From contig JAHHIC010000080.1 of assembly GCA_019359035.1 (NCBI GenBank), positions 20,272 to 84,271 on the forward strand: a DNA stretch of 64,000 bases, in the 5' to 3' direction. The notes beneath the pieces are model-generated. The model saw only the letters and a list, made by a program, of their open reading frames with translations, did no database searches and was not told where the DNA came from. The stretch comes from Scytonematopsis contorta HA4267-MV1. Its GTDB lineage: Bacteria > Cyanobacteriota > Cyanobacteriia > Cyanobacteriales > Nostocaceae. A program made the position numbers and the translations under genes. Positions 1 through 9,556 of this stretch are shown here, in pieces (position 1 is the stretch's first letter; each line of letters starts with the position of its first letter).

Positions 1-93
1 GGCTATATTTTTTGTAAAGAGACATGACAATAGCAAGAAAACCGATTAATTGTCCAAAACGCACAATGCACCCTCCTATTTTTTACGTAGCTA

Positions 94-1923
94 TTATTTT
101 GACATAGACAACTCTTGCCTCAATTTTTGAATTCGCTTTAGACGGTTGAAAATACGGGTGATTAGTTTTGAATCGATGATAGACTTGCTGACACAATCAT
201 CGCCACCAACTGTAAATATTTCCTCAACAATATCGGCTTCTAAATCATTAACAAGAAACATTACTGGTAGTAACTCCCAATACGGGTCGTTACGTACTAA
301 CTGACATAGTTCAATTCCACTTATATCAGCCATTTCCACATCTAGAATCAACAAATTTGGAGAAAATTTTGTCAGCTTCTCCCAAAAACAATGTGAGTCA
401 TCCACAGTTGCCACATCAAGTTCCAAAGGTTCTAATTTTTCTTGTATCGCAGTTAATACTTCTCGGTCATTACTTACAACCATAACTTTCGCTTCAGTAA
501 TACGATTTTGTTGTAAAACTTGAATTACTAGCTCTAAAATTTGCTTTGCAGGCATGGACTTGTTTAAAAAACCACGTCCGCGCGCTCGCATAACTGCTAA
601 ACGGTCAGCAAAATTGTCTTTGTCTGTTATAACTAATGTTGGAATTGATAGTGTTTGCTCTTTTGGCAGTTCGCAAAAGCTAAGGTCAAGCAACACGACA
701 TCAGGACATGAATTTGAAATTACACTCATAGCAGTATCAGGATTATTAGCATTTTTAGCTTCTATTCCTTGATTTGTGGCCTCTTGAGCTAACTGCTTCA
801 CAAGTTCTATATCATTGCTAACTATCATAAGTTGATTTTTGCACTGTGAGTCAGGCGCTATGGTATCATCGATTTGTTTAGCTGAGAAATTTTCCAGTTC
901 TCTTCGTAACTCCATTAAGAGTTTATCCAAATGTAAATATTGGGTATTATCAATACAATCTTTTCTCTGAAATACATTTTCGATTTCAGTAGCTAATAGC
1001 GAACCCTCTGTAAAACCAAAACTTCCCAAAGCACCTACGAGCTTGTGAGATTCTTGCTGTGCTTGTTCCTGTAATTGAGGGTTTAGCTTACCCTTTTTCA
1101 ACGCATTAGTTGCTTTCTCTATAACAGCAATACGCAAGCCAACCTTTGCCTGAAAACCCTCACGTAACTGTTGAACTGCTGCGAACAAAGTTTTTTGTTG
1201 TTCTAAATTTTCTTTTGGTTCTATTTCTTCGTTGCTTTGATTATGGTACAAAGGTTTCAGCCGATAACCCATTCCATAAACAGTTTCAATAAAATCGTAA
1301 TTAGCGCCTGCTGCTTTGAGTTTTCGCCGCAAACTTTTAATATGAGATTTAATCGTGTCTTCTTCTGGTGGTTCTTTATCAGCAGCCCAAAGTTGGTCTA
1401 CAATTGTACTGCGATTAAAAATGCGCTGATTGTTACGTAAAAAAAGCTCTAAAAGGCTGAATTCCTTTGCTGTTAAATGCAGTTCAACCTCAGCATAAGT
1501 CACTTTACAACTGCTGGGGTCGAGATGCAAAAGACCCCATTCTAACACCGGAGGTAAGCGAGAACTACCACGGCGAATTAAAGCGCGAATGCGAGCTAAT
1601 AATACCATAAAGTCAAATGGCTTGACTACATAATCATCTGCCCCTGCATCCAAACCAATAACTTTGTCGCTTCCGCTATCAAGTGCTGTTAACAATAAAA
1701 TTGGCATTTGATAACCTTGCTGGCGTAATTGGCGACAAAGGCTAATACCATCTAACTTAGGCAGCATGATATCAAGCACAACTAAATCATAGCTACAAAC
1801 AGACACCAATTCCAAGCCAGCTTCACCATCAGCAGCAACATCAACTACACAATTCTGCTTATTGAGAACTGCTGATATACCCTGAGCTAATAAATTATCA
1901 TCTTCAATTAAGAGAATTTTCAT
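94..1923 (-). CDS. RcaC-like multi-domain response regulator
   Basis: This is a DNA-binding two-component response regulator of about 609 residues. In order I see a receiver domain (residues 1-118, phospho-acceptor Asp near 51 in VVLDIMLPKLDG, Lys in VVKPFDF), an OmpR/PhoB winged helix (about 127-223), an HPt domain (phospho-His near 293 in SHKLVGALGSFGF), and two C-terminal receiver-like domains (about 365-605). The first of these two lacks a clean active site; the second keeps LLILDVEM. The receiver/wHTH/HPt/receiver order is that of RcaC, the chromatic-acclimation regulator, and its cyanobacterial relatives. The start at MKILLIEDD is chosen because the domain begins there; the frame stays open 59 codons further upstream without domain content. 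No partner kinase is adjacent, so the signal is unknown. Confidence 0.9.
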   Translation of the reverse strand: MKILLIEDDNLLAQGISAVLNKQNCVVDVAADGEAGLELVSVCSYDLVVLDIMLPKLDGISLCRQLRQQGYQMPILLLTALDSGSDKVIGLDAGADDYVVKPFDFMVLLARIRALIRRGSSRLPPVLEWGLLHLDPSSCKVTYAEVELHLTAKEFSLLELFLRNNQRIFNRSTIVDQLWAADKEPPEEDTIKSHIKSLRRKLKAAGANYDFIETVYGMGYRLKPLYHNQSNEEIEPKENLEQQKTLFAAVQQLREGFQAKVGLRIAVIEKATNALKKGKLNPQLQEQAQQESHKLVGALGSFGFTEGSLLATEIENVFQRKDCIDNTQYLHLDKLLMELRRELENFSAKQIDDTIAPDSQCKNQLMIVSNDIELVKQLAQEATNQGIEAKNANNPDTAMSVISNSCPDVVLLDLSFCELPKEQTLSIPTLVITDKDNFADRLAVMRARGRGFLNKSMPAKQILELVIQVLQQNRITEAKVMVVSNDREVLTAIQEKLEPLELDVATVDDSHCFWEKLTKFSPNLLILDVEMADISGIELCQLVRNDPYWELLPVMFLVNDLEADIVEEIFTVGGDDCVSKSIIDSKLITRIFNRLKRIQKLRQELSMSK

Positions 1924-2270
1924 AAGAAAAACAGCTTTTAAAATCGCTCTCACGTGGAGGTTAGTTTTGAAATTTTTATAATTAGAACTAAAGCCCCCTG
2001 CCACGTCCTTTTGTACCGTAGAGTGTGTAACGCTTCGATAAAATTTGAGCGTAGCGATAAGACTTGTAGCTTCACGCACCATCATTGGATTGTGACACAC
2101 TCCGTAAGCCTTAATAATATGACCATATATTTATGTATTTCTTTTATTTAAAGTTTTTAATCTACCAAAGGTAAGGGATAAAAATACAACTAAAGGTGTA
2201 AGTTAAGATTAAACTTACGGCTAAATAGTTTACAACAGTCGCTAACTATTTCGACTTTTACCTTTAATAA

Positions 2271-2894
2271 TTAAAGTTCAGGATGCAACCAAATAAACAA
2301 TCCGGCTGAAGCCGCAGTACCAACAAAGTGGGTTGCAATACCGTTGACATTCGCCATTGCCACAAAAACATCAAGCGAACGAATAATACGAGTAGGGTCG
2401 TAAATGGCAATCCCTTGAGGTTGAGCAATAGATTTTGCTAGTAGTACCCCTAATCCTGATAAACTTCCCACAAGAAAAATCAGCATTCCCACAAAACCAG
2501 TAATAACTGCTATCCGTAGCAAGCCCATGACCTCTACTTTTTTCGGATGTAAAGCTGGATTAGGGTCACGAAGTCGTTTGGCGTAGCGGGTGATACGGAA
2601 AGCTAGATAAATACTAAACAGCAACACCAAAATTCCACTAACTGCCCAAAAAATGCTGGTTCCAACTCCAGGTACTGTTCCTTGGCTGTAGGTAGGTACT
2701 GGTACTCCAGCTGTAGGTGCTACTGCTTGGCTGAAGTTACGACCAGTGATGGTGAATAATATCATAATAACAGAAGCAGCTCCTAAAGCAAGCTGCACCC
2801 AAAGGCTACCCCAACCAACAAAACGCAGAATGTTAGCAATTTTTTCAAGGTTAGGATTAACTGTCTTTACTCCCAATGTGCTTTCCATAGTCAT
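2271..2894 (-). CDS. DUF3611 family membrane protein
   Basis: A 207-residue integral membrane protein matching the cyanobacterial and plastid DUF3611 family by its start (NPNLEKIANILRFVGWGSLWVQLALGA) and overall plan. Four hydrophobic segments are visible, near residues 25-50, 80-102, 125-148 and 180-203, with a basic loop (ITRYAKRLRDPNP) after the second. The molecular function of the family is not established. The start could also be the second Met two codons in; no strong ribosome site separates them. It is followed on the same strand by the RcaC-like regulator after about 350 bases, too far to assume one operon. Confidence 0.85.
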   Translation of the reverse strand: MTMESTLGVKTVNPNLEKIANILRFVGWGSLWVQLALGAASVIMILFTITGRNFSQAVAPTAGVPVPTYSQGTVPGVGTSIFWAVSGILVLLFSIYLAFRITRYAKRLRDPNPALHPKKVEVMGLLRIAVITGFVGMLIFLVGSLSGLGVLLAKSIAQPQGIAIYDPTRIIRSLDVFVAMANVNGIATHFVGTAASAGLFIWLHPEL

Positions 2895-3506
2895 TGTTTA
2901 AAATGTTGACTTGATTAAATGCTTTTGTATGTATGAATAATAAGTAAGTTTGTAGTTACTTACTACACTCCAAAGTTAGAATAATAACTTGCTAAATTGA
3001 TACTTTAGTAATAAGAGTTAGATTATTGTTTCATTAAATTTATGAAATTCTACAAATATATAATTTTTTAAATTGTTATGATAAGTTTTAAACAATTACT
3101 GAGACAGGAGGGTATCAGCGACAAGCTATTTTACCTAAGGGATAAGCTGATTTGCAGCTAGATTGTATAAGACGAATACGTAAGATTATTGTAGTGCGGG
3201 CATCTTGCCCGCTTCCTGTATATAACTGTATACAAATTAAATACGCAACAGCTTATAATTTCACTATTACTTTCAGCATAGTTAAATTGTTTCTAAAGTA
3301 GTAATTTAGTCTGTAGTAGAGCTTTTCCACCAAATTTCCACTATTTGTATATATGTTGGAACTATGTCTATTTAAAGGTAATATGATGCGAATATTTAAA
3401 TTTTACTGATATCAAAAATTAAAAGTTGTAAAAGCATTTTTACGACTTCAGTAAATCTTAAAACATTAGCCTCAATTACAAAATTGAATTTTACGGAGGA
3501 ACTCTC
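2895..3506. other. AT-rich divergent intergenic region with a small hairpin
   Basis: No gene is supported here. The stretch separates two divergent genes and so should hold both promoters. It contains a GC-rich hairpin at 3196-3212 (GCGGGCA, loop TCT, TGCCCGC), a type scattered through cyanobacterial intergenic DNA and seen again near 33445. A good Shine-Dalgarno sequence (GGAGG) lies just before the gene that starts at 3507. Confidence 0.5.
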
Positions 3507-4346
3507 ATGATGCATCAATTTATTACTAATTTTAATAGGAAGCGCGCACATTTTAACCACAGACCCTTTCGAGTTGGTACTATTGTACTTGCGCTAACGA
3601 CGATGTTTTTGGGTGCTGCTTGCACCAACAATTTAGAAGCAAGACGCGAGGTAGGGGAAACTAACGTAACGGCACAGGAAGTAGCCGACAATACAACCCA
3701 GCTAATTGGTAAAACTGTAACGATTAGAAGCCAACCATTGAAAAAACTTAGCCCAACTACATTCACCGTTAGTAACCAACAATTTTTTGGTGGCGAATCA
3801 ATTCTAGTTGTAAATGCCACAGGAAGTGCGACTCCCTTACCTGAAAACGTTGATTTGCAAATTACAGGACCTGTCGCTAACTTTGTAGTCGCAGACATTG
3901 AAAGACAGTATGGTTTGAACTTAGACCCCAATTTGTTAGTGGAATATGAAAACAAACCAGCAATTATTGCACGCTCAATCGCTTTAGCGCCAAAACCAGG
4001 GGAAATTAGCAGTAATCCAAGTGCATATTACAATAAGGTTATTGCTGTCCCAGCAGAAGTCGAGAAAATCCTTGGACAGAACTCGTTTACCCTTGATGAG
4101 GATAAACTATTTGGTGGTCAAGACTTATTAGTACTAAATCCAAATCCCAAAGTAACCATTCGAGAAGATGAAAGAGTTGTTGTTACTGGAGTACTGCGCC
4201 CATTAGTTATCGCAGATATTGAAAGAGAGTATGGTTTCAACTGGGATACAGGTTTTGAAAGACAGTTGGAAGTAGAGTATAAGGGAAGACCAGTCCTAAT
4301 TGCCCAATCTGTATACCCATCAGCATTAGAAGATGCAAGAAGATAA
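3507..4346 (+). CDS. Lipoprotein with two tandem copies of one domain
   Basis: A 279-residue predicted lipoprotein. A basic N-terminus and hydrophobic segment end in a lipobox (LGAAC, Cys about 39), so export and lipidation are expected. The mature part is an internal duplication: each copy has the pattern FGG(E/Q)..LVVN or LVLN, then a buried strand, then (V/L)VIADIEREYG or VVADIERQYG, a V/LEYxxKP step and an I/VxARSI or IAQSV end. The copies span about residues 60-165 and 170-272. The small all-beta look suggests an OB-like fold, but no function is known to me. A GGAGG ribosome site sits about 8 bases upstream. The next gene (DUF389) follows on the same strand after 184 bases. Confidence 0.8.
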   Translation: MMHQFITNFNRKRAHFNHRPFRVGTIVLALTTMFLGAACTNNLEARREVGETNVTAQEVADNTTQLIGKTVTIRSQPLKKLSPTTFTVSNQQFFGGESILVVNATGSATPLPENVDLQITGPVANFVVADIERQYGLNLDPNLLVEYENKPAIIARSIALAPKPGEISSNPSAYYNKVIAVPAEVEKILGQNSFTLDEDKLFGGQDLLVLNPNPKVTIREDERVVVTGVLRPLVIADIEREYGFNWDTGFERQLEVEYKGRPVLIAQSVYPSALEDARR

Positions 4347-4530
4347 TAAGTAGAAGATTTAAGGCATAAGGAGCTTGATTGTTCTTTATGTCATCTCTTT
4401 TATCTGCTGGCAGTATCAATTCTACAATTTATCGAGCACTAAATTTTAATTCACATTAATATTTAGCTGGAATAGTCACTATGAATTCACGCCCAAGAAA
4501 CATTATAATAAGTGTTGTTATTGCAGACCA

Positions 4531-5517
4531 ATGATTCAGAATGCTAGCGAACTCATTAAAAATTTTCAGCATAAAAGAGTTGAAGCAACCCAGTTAGAGG
4601 AACTGCAAACCGAGTTGTTAGATGAATCCACGCCCTCACTGACTTACCTGATTTTAACGGTTGCTTCTTGTACTATCGCGACTCTTGGCTTAATTACTAA
4701 TAGTGCTGCCGTTATCATCGGAGCGATGATAATTGCACCTCTAATGTTACCAATCAGGGGACTGGCTTACGGCGCACTTACTGGTAACATCTTACTCTTT
4801 CGCAGAGGGCTAATAGCTATTGTATTCGGAACTTTATTATCAATTGGGCTAGCTTACTGTATAGAGTTATTAGTCGGAATTTCCACTTTTGACACTGAAG
4901 TATTATCCCGTTCTAAACCTACCCTACTAGATTTAGGAATTGCAGTGACAGCAGGTAGTATTGGCGGTTACGCCAAGGTAAAGCCCACAATTTCTGGTAC
5001 TTTGGTGGGAACTGCTATTGCAGTTGCGCTAATGCCACCTATTTGTGTTATTGGTTTAGGTCTAGCCCAAACAAATTGGTCGCTTAGTCAGGGAGCAGCT
5101 GTTCTTTACCTTACCAACCTCTTGGGTATTACGCTCGCTTGTATGCTAACGTTTTTGATTATGGGCTATTCCTTTATAGAGCGAGCAGGTGCTGCGCTAT
5201 TTTGGACGCTATTACTTACAGGTATTTTACTTCTGCCTCTGAGTGTTAGCTTTGCCCAATTAGTTCGACAGACAAATCTCGAAAGCAATCTCAAGAATGC
5301 GCTGCTGACCAAAACCATTACTTTTGAACGTATGGAATTGCTCAAAATTGACGCCAATTGGTTAACTCACCCACCGCAAGTTCGGCTCATTGTACGGACA
5401 AAAGAAACTGTAACTCCCAAGCAAGTTGGGTTATTAGAAAAGTTTTTGCAAAAAGAAATGGGTCAGCCTTTCACTCTCATATTTGAGATAAGCCAAGTTA
5501 AAGAAGTAAGAAGATAA
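4531..5517 (+). CDS. DUF389 family membrane protein
   Basis: A 328-residue protein of the DUF389 (TIGR00341) family. The family core is plain: a first membrane helix (LTYLILTVASCTIATLGL), then NSAAVIIGAMIIAPLMLPI, then further hydrophobic helices to about residue 250, and a soluble C-terminal tail of about 80 residues. The role is not established; members are assumed to be integral membrane transport or hydrophobic-cargo proteins. The region between helices carries the typical GGYAKVKPTISGTLVGTAIA stretch. The start is the first Met of the family-like N-terminus (MIQNASELIKNF). It is complete by length. Confidence 0.88.
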   Translation: MIQNASELIKNFQHKRVEATQLEELQTELLDESTPSLTYLILTVASCTIATLGLITNSAAVIIGAMIIAPLMLPIRGLAYGALTGNILLFRRGLIAIVFGTLLSIGLAYCIELLVGISTFDTEVLSRSKPTLLDLGIAVTAGSIGGYAKVKPTISGTLVGTAIAVALMPPICVIGLGLAQTNWSLSQGAAVLYLTNLLGITLACMLTFLIMGYSFIERAGAALFWTLLLTGILLLPLSVSFAQLVRQTNLESNLKNALLTKTITFERMELLKIDANWLTHPPQVRLIVRTKETVTPKQVGLLEKFLQKEMGQPFTLIFEISQVKEVRR

Positions 5518-5559
5518 ACAAGTTACTGCTTCCAGCAAACTTTAAATTACAGCCTAAGA

Positions 5560-6618
5560 CTATTCTTCTCCATGTAACTTATAAAAAGCACTAATTGCAG
5601 CTTTTTGTTCTGCACCAACAACATAACGCTTAAAAGCACCATCAGTACTATGACCAGTCAGCTTCCGTGCGTGAGTGGGGTCTAATCCATCGAGTAATAG
5701 CATTGAAGCGAAGGTGTGTCTAAAAGCATGGGGATGAAGGTCTGGTAGTCCAGCCAATTTACCAATCCTTTTTATCGCAGTGTAAATTCCTTGGTAACTC
5801 AGCCTTGCATTAAATGGCTCATGTATTCGAGTATATTCTGGAATACTGTTATGGTAAGAAAGCAGCAAAGGGGAATCACCCTGCATTTTTTCTCCCCCAG
5901 CACTACGAGCATCAAGGTAATTATTAATGTATTGACGACTTTCTCTTAGCAGTGGTACTATTCTCGGTTTTTTGTCCTTGGTTTCCGTAATTAAAATTAA
6001 CTTTCCATCGTAGTCTTCTATGTTTAGAGAAGCTACTTCCGAAGCACGTAAACCGTAAAGCAGTATATGTAACAACGCTAAGTCTCGTAGTTTTGTCGGC
6101 CCATCAAAATTTTCCAAAGCCGATTTAACCGCTTCAAGTTCATCTTGTGCTAAATCTTGCGGCTTGGGTTCTGGGAGCTTTTCCAGTTTGATACCCAGCA
6201 TGGGGTTTGTCTCAATTATATCCGGGTAAGTGAGGCGCATCCAATTGAAAAAACTTTTTAATGTGGAGAGGGCTGAATTAACTGTTGCTTTAGATAATGA
6301 TTCACCCTGTGGTGTTTTAGCTTCAAGCAAAAGGTATTCTTTATAATTCGCCAAATGACGAGACCGTATTTGTCTAAAGCTGAGGTCTGTCCAAGCTAAA
6401 AAACGCTGTAGCTCTCGTGTATAAACAGTCTGAGTATTTTTGGATAAGCTGGTACTCTTCAAAAATTCTTGAACTTTTTGCCACCTCAAGTCAGATATTA
6501 GTGGAACTTGAGAATGCTTCGACCTGTCAGTAATTTTAGATGAGCCGCCATCAATTGTTATCAAATTGATTGGAGGAAGTTTAGAATTTTCGTTTCTAGG
6601 AAACATGATTACACTCAT
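5560..6618 (-). CDS. Tyrosine recombinase/integrase (XerC/D-like)
   Basis: An intact 352-residue site-specific recombinase. An N-terminal SAM-like core-binding domain (about residues 45-145, SLSKNTQTVYTRELQRFLAW) is followed by a catalytic domain with the full set of residues: Arg in LLYGLRASEVASL, the beta-hairpin Lys in TKDKKPRIVPL, H-x-x-R in HPHAFRHTFAS, His in LTGHST and the nucleophile Tyr in FKRYVVG. Such enzymes cut and rejoin DNA at short sites without cofactors. Two partial copies of its N-terminal half lie at 35075-35170 and 42066-42413, so this gene family has been duplicated within the window. The chosen start (MSVIMFPRNENSK) aligns with the start of the copy at 42066. Confidence 0.93.
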   Translation of the reverse strand: MSVIMFPRNENSKLPPINLITIDGGSSKITDRSKHSQVPLISDLRWQKVQEFLKSTSLSKNTQTVYTRELQRFLAWTDLSFRQIRSRHLANYKEYLLLEAKTPQGESLSKATVNSALSTLKSFFNWMRLTYPDIIETNPMLGIKLEKLPEPKPQDLAQDELEAVKSALENFDGPTKLRDLALLHILLYGLRASEVASLNIEDYDGKLILITETKDKKPRIVPLLRESRQYINNYLDARSAGGEKMQGDSPLLLSYHNSIPEYTRIHEPFNARLSYQGIYTAIKRIGKLAGLPDLHPHAFRHTFASMLLLDGLDPTHARKLTGHSTDGAFKRYVVGAEQKAAISAFYKLHGEE

Positions 6619-6760
6619 TAATGTACTATAGGAGTCCTAAATTATTAGACATCTCCACAAATTAATTATGCGTTATTTGTTCACGTTCACGTAGTGTGCC
6701 TCGAAGAGGCATAGTGGAGCGCTAAACCTTTGTATAGTGGAGAGGTTACATGTAACGTTT

Positions 6761-7426
6761 TTAATTCTTTTCGCAATTCAAATTTAATTGATTACGCAGT
6801 TCATCTAAAGAAGTACACCATAAAGTATTCCACTGAATACCAAAAAGTGGTTTTGCTTGTTTTCCTAGCATCCAACCATAAGTAATAGCATTCATATGTG
6901 ACTCGCACAAATCTATATCTTCTATCGCCGTTTTTAATAGATTTTTAGCAAGCAATGCTAAAAACAAAGGAGATGAATAAATTTGAGCGACATAAAATGC
7001 TTCTAGCTGAATTTCTCCAGCTTTGTTAGTGTCGCAACCTGTAACTACATGCCAAATATCATGAGTTTCTCCCAAGTGAACAGATGGATATGTTTTTTCA
7101 TCTACGGCTTTACTGATAGGAGGAGGATTAAAAGCATTCTTGAGCATATGATTTGCGTACTGATATCCCAAAGTATTCTCAGGTAACAAATGAAGTTGAT
7201 GCAAATCGATATTTCCTAAAAGCGGTCGCTCAATTAAAGCCATTTTTCCTTGAGGGTAACTTGATAAATGCTGAAAAATCAGTTTATTGCTATGAGGGTC
7301 ACTGATAATCTCAGATAACTTACCAATTCCTTTGAAATCGCCATAAGGCGCTTTAACTAGTTGCATAAAGTGATATCCAATATTCAATATTTGCCAATTT
7401 TCTTTGAAATTTTTGATAAAGTTCAT
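6761..7426 (-). CDS. Coq4 family protein
   Basis: A 221-residue protein of the Coq4 family, best known from ubiquinone biosynthesis in eukaryotes, where Coq4 binds zinc and organises or catalyses steps in the CoQ complex. The zinc-ligand motif is present: HDIWH followed by GE twelve residues on (ETHDIWHVVTGCDTNKAGE). Length and helical pattern fit. Cyanobacteria make plastoquinone rather than ubiquinone, so the actual role here is open. A ribosome site (AGAGGT) lies a few bases before the ATG. It sits between the AAA ATPase upstream and the recombinase downstream, all on the minus strand, with gaps of 77 and 142 bases. Confidence 0.85.
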   Translation of the reverse strand: MNFIKNFKENWQILNIGYHFMQLVKAPYGDFKGIGKLSEIISDPHSNKLIFQHLSSYPQGKMALIERPLLGNIDLHQLHLLPENTLGYQYANHMLKNAFNPPPISKAVDEKTYPSVHLGETHDIWHVVTGCDTNKAGEIQLEAFYVAQIYSSPLFLALLAKNLLKTAIEDIDLCESHMNAITYGWMLGKQAKPLFGIQWNTLWCTSLDELRNQLNLNCEKN

Positions 7427-7503
7427 TTCTACCTCTATTAATTATGAATTGACTGCGGGTTCGCACAAAAGATACAAATTTTTGGAGCTTGTTCTACAAT
7501 ATA

Positions 7504-9054
7504 TTAAGCTCGTACAACTACGACAGAACGTCCTTTTTCTGTTGTTGTAGTTTTAGTTTGCAAACGTTCAATAAAAGGAGGTGCATTTTTACGTCTATCA
7601 AAAACAAACAACCACCCATAATCTGCTTTTATTCTTTCTAAATAACCTTCTAACTGGTTTAACCCTTGTGATTCTGGGTCTTTAATTTTATCTCGCCAAG
7701 CTTTAACCTCAATTCCTAAGGTTACCTTTTTATATTTTAAGCATAAATCCATACGACCAGAGCCAATTGCATATTCGCGCTCTAAAGTTCCATCTCCATT
7801 AACAACACGATGTAAAAATGACATTAATACCAAGTGCGGTGCGATTTCGTGGTATGATGTAGTACCCAATAAAGGCTCTCCATGTTGACGCCAAAAATCA
7901 ATAAATGCTGACAACAAAGCATCAATATCTAGTTCCCCATCATCCGTTAACCAAGTCGGTGCAATAGTAGGTAAACTCGCCATTGGTGTAATTGTTAGTA
8001 CTCGCGGTAACACCTCGCGGTAAATTGGATTAGCAATTACTAACCCTCCTTGCGGAATCATTTTACATAATCCTAAGTCTATAACAAACTGAATATCATC
8101 TGCTGGTACATTTCCTAATTCCAACCCTGCTAACATCGGCTCAATTATTGCTTTAATTCTTGTTTCAGTAAGCCTGTTCGCAAGAGAATCAAGGTGTCTA
8201 TCTTTACGCACAATTAGTATTTCTTTAGCTTGATTAATATGTTCTACCGTAATTGCTACTTTTGTATCTATAACTAGTTCTTCAACAATTTCTTTTGCCA
8301 GTGAGTTTGTCAACCAAGGTTGTCCTTGAGTTAAATCAAAAGCTAGTTGAGCAGCTTCATCCGTGAAAACTTGTCCTGTATCGGACGTATGCTGCTGGTA
8401 TAATTCCACTACCTCAGCAGCATTAAAATCTCTCATTGTTAGCGAACGGTCTTTTATATTAAACGGACTTGCCGTATTTAACCTACCACTACCACCAGAA
8501 GCAACTTTATAATCTCGTACATCTCGCATTCCAATCAATCCTATAGATGAAGGAAAGTTTTTAGGGCGATTGTTATAACCATCGCGCAATTGCCGCAAAA
8601 CAGAAATCAATACTTCGTTTTCTAGAGAGTCTATTTCATCTATAAATAATATTATTGGTCGTGGGCAACTTTGTGCCCAAAGTCTAAGATTAGCTCTAAT
8701 TCTCTGTCCAGGTGGACCTTCTACCCAGTCAGTAGGTTGCAAATCTGCTGGTAATCTATCTGTTATGTTATCATGCCATGTTGCTAAAATTGCTAATTCG
8801 GCGGCTCCGATGTCATCTTTAAAAGCATTTCCCACTTCTACTGATAGAGTAATTGCACAATATTCTCCATTTTCTGTTATTTGTTTGGCTAAGGCTATCA
8901 TTGCTGTGGTTTTACCCGTTTGACGCGGAGCATGAATAACAAAATAGCTACGTTGCCTAATTAATCGCTCAAGGTTCGGTAACCTAATAGTAGGTGATGA
9001 CGTATAGTGGTCGTCAATATTACAGGGTCCTGAAATGTTAAACCAACGAGTCAT
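7504..9054 (-). CDS. AAA ATPase with C-terminal nuclease-like domain
   Basis: A 516-residue ATP-binding protein. The N-terminal half carries a Walker A (HAPRQTGKTTAMIAL, near residue 40) and Walker B (RPIILFIDEIDSL, near 140), in the style of the archaeal-type AAA ATPases common in cyanobacteria. A winged-helix-like middle follows. The C-terminus looks like a PD-(D/E)XK nuclease core: MDLCLKYKKVTLGIEVKAWRD with acidic and Lys residues spaced as in that fold, then a helix and WLFVFDRRK. Substrate and partners are unknown. Its promoter and first 27 or so codons are duplicated at 33704-33875. The 108-bp repeat at 9160-9267 lies immediately upstream. Confidence 0.82.
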   Translation of the reverse strand: MTRWFNISGPCNIDDHYTSSPTIRLPNLERLIRQRSYFVIHAPRQTGKTTAMIALAKQITENGEYCAITLSVEVGNAFKDDIGAAELAILATWHDNITDRLPADLQPTDWVEGPPGQRIRANLRLWAQSCPRPIILFIDEIDSLENEVLISVLRQLRDGYNNRPKNFPSSIGLIGMRDVRDYKVASGGSGRLNTASPFNIKDRSLTMRDFNAAEVVELYQQHTSDTGQVFTDEAAQLAFDLTQGQPWLTNSLAKEIVEELVIDTKVAITVEHINQAKEILIVRKDRHLDSLANRLTETRIKAIIEPMLAGLELGNVPADDIQFVIDLGLCKMIPQGGLVIANPIYREVLPRVLTITPMASLPTIAPTWLTDDGELDIDALLSAFIDFWRQHGEPLLGTTSYHEIAPHLVLMSFLHRVVNGDGTLEREYAIGSGRMDLCLKYKKVTLGIEVKAWRDKIKDPESQGLNQLEGYLERIKADYGWLFVFDRRKNAPPFIERLQTKTTTTEKGRSVVVVRA

Positions 9055-9159
9055 GACAACAAAACCAAATTAAGGATAATGCTTAAGAGCTTAACGCATA
9101 TCACTAAACCGAGCGGACATCTCGATTTTTAACCACTGCGACTGTCGCACCTGAAAACT

Positions 9160-9267
9160 GTAAAAATTTGTAAAAATTATCTACCTATAAAAAAAATTGT
9201 GCTGTTATGAAGGTATAGGCAGCACAGTTTACCTATTATTGTCAATAGTTATATCAAAAAAATAACT
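9160..9267 (+). repeat. 108-bp direct repeat, copy 1 (structured leader-like element)
   Basis: This 108-bp segment matches 18391-18498 with about seven substitutions and no gaps, while the sequence on both sides is unrelated. It holds a perfect inverted repeat TGTGCTG...CAGCACA and, at its right edge, a second inverted repeat AGTTAT...ATAACT. All substitutions lie outside the first stem. The second copy precedes a short gene, so this element looks like a 5' leader that was cut off from its gene here by the foreign segment that starts right after ATAACT. Confidence 0.8.
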
Positions 9268-9556
9268 GATAGGGCATCCCATCTCTTTGATCCAGAAACG
9301 CGACAACGCAAAGCATGATTGAATCGTTCAAAAGGGCGACAGCATTTTATTCCTGCTGAACAACCAAGTTGCTGGTATCAGCACGAAGCTTTCCCGATCT
9401 CGCCCGAAAAAGATCGAAACGTCAATCGCCCCGAACCAGTCATGCTGTGGATTGCTTTGACTCTTCAAAAAATCCACCCAAAGGCTTATTTTCTGGAGTC
9501 TGGCAAGCGATATACTTTGGGAGACGGCTGGCAGTCCTTCGCTGGGGGAGATTTCA

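Noticed and set aside
2271..2894. psbA/phycobilisome-linked membrane protein
   Set aside because: Only DUF3611 membership is supported; no photosystem function can be read from the sequence.
5560..6618. XisF or XisA recombinase working with XisHI
   Set aside because: XisF is a serine recombinase and XisA differs; this tyrosine recombinase is 26 kb from xisHI and no heterocyst element border was found.
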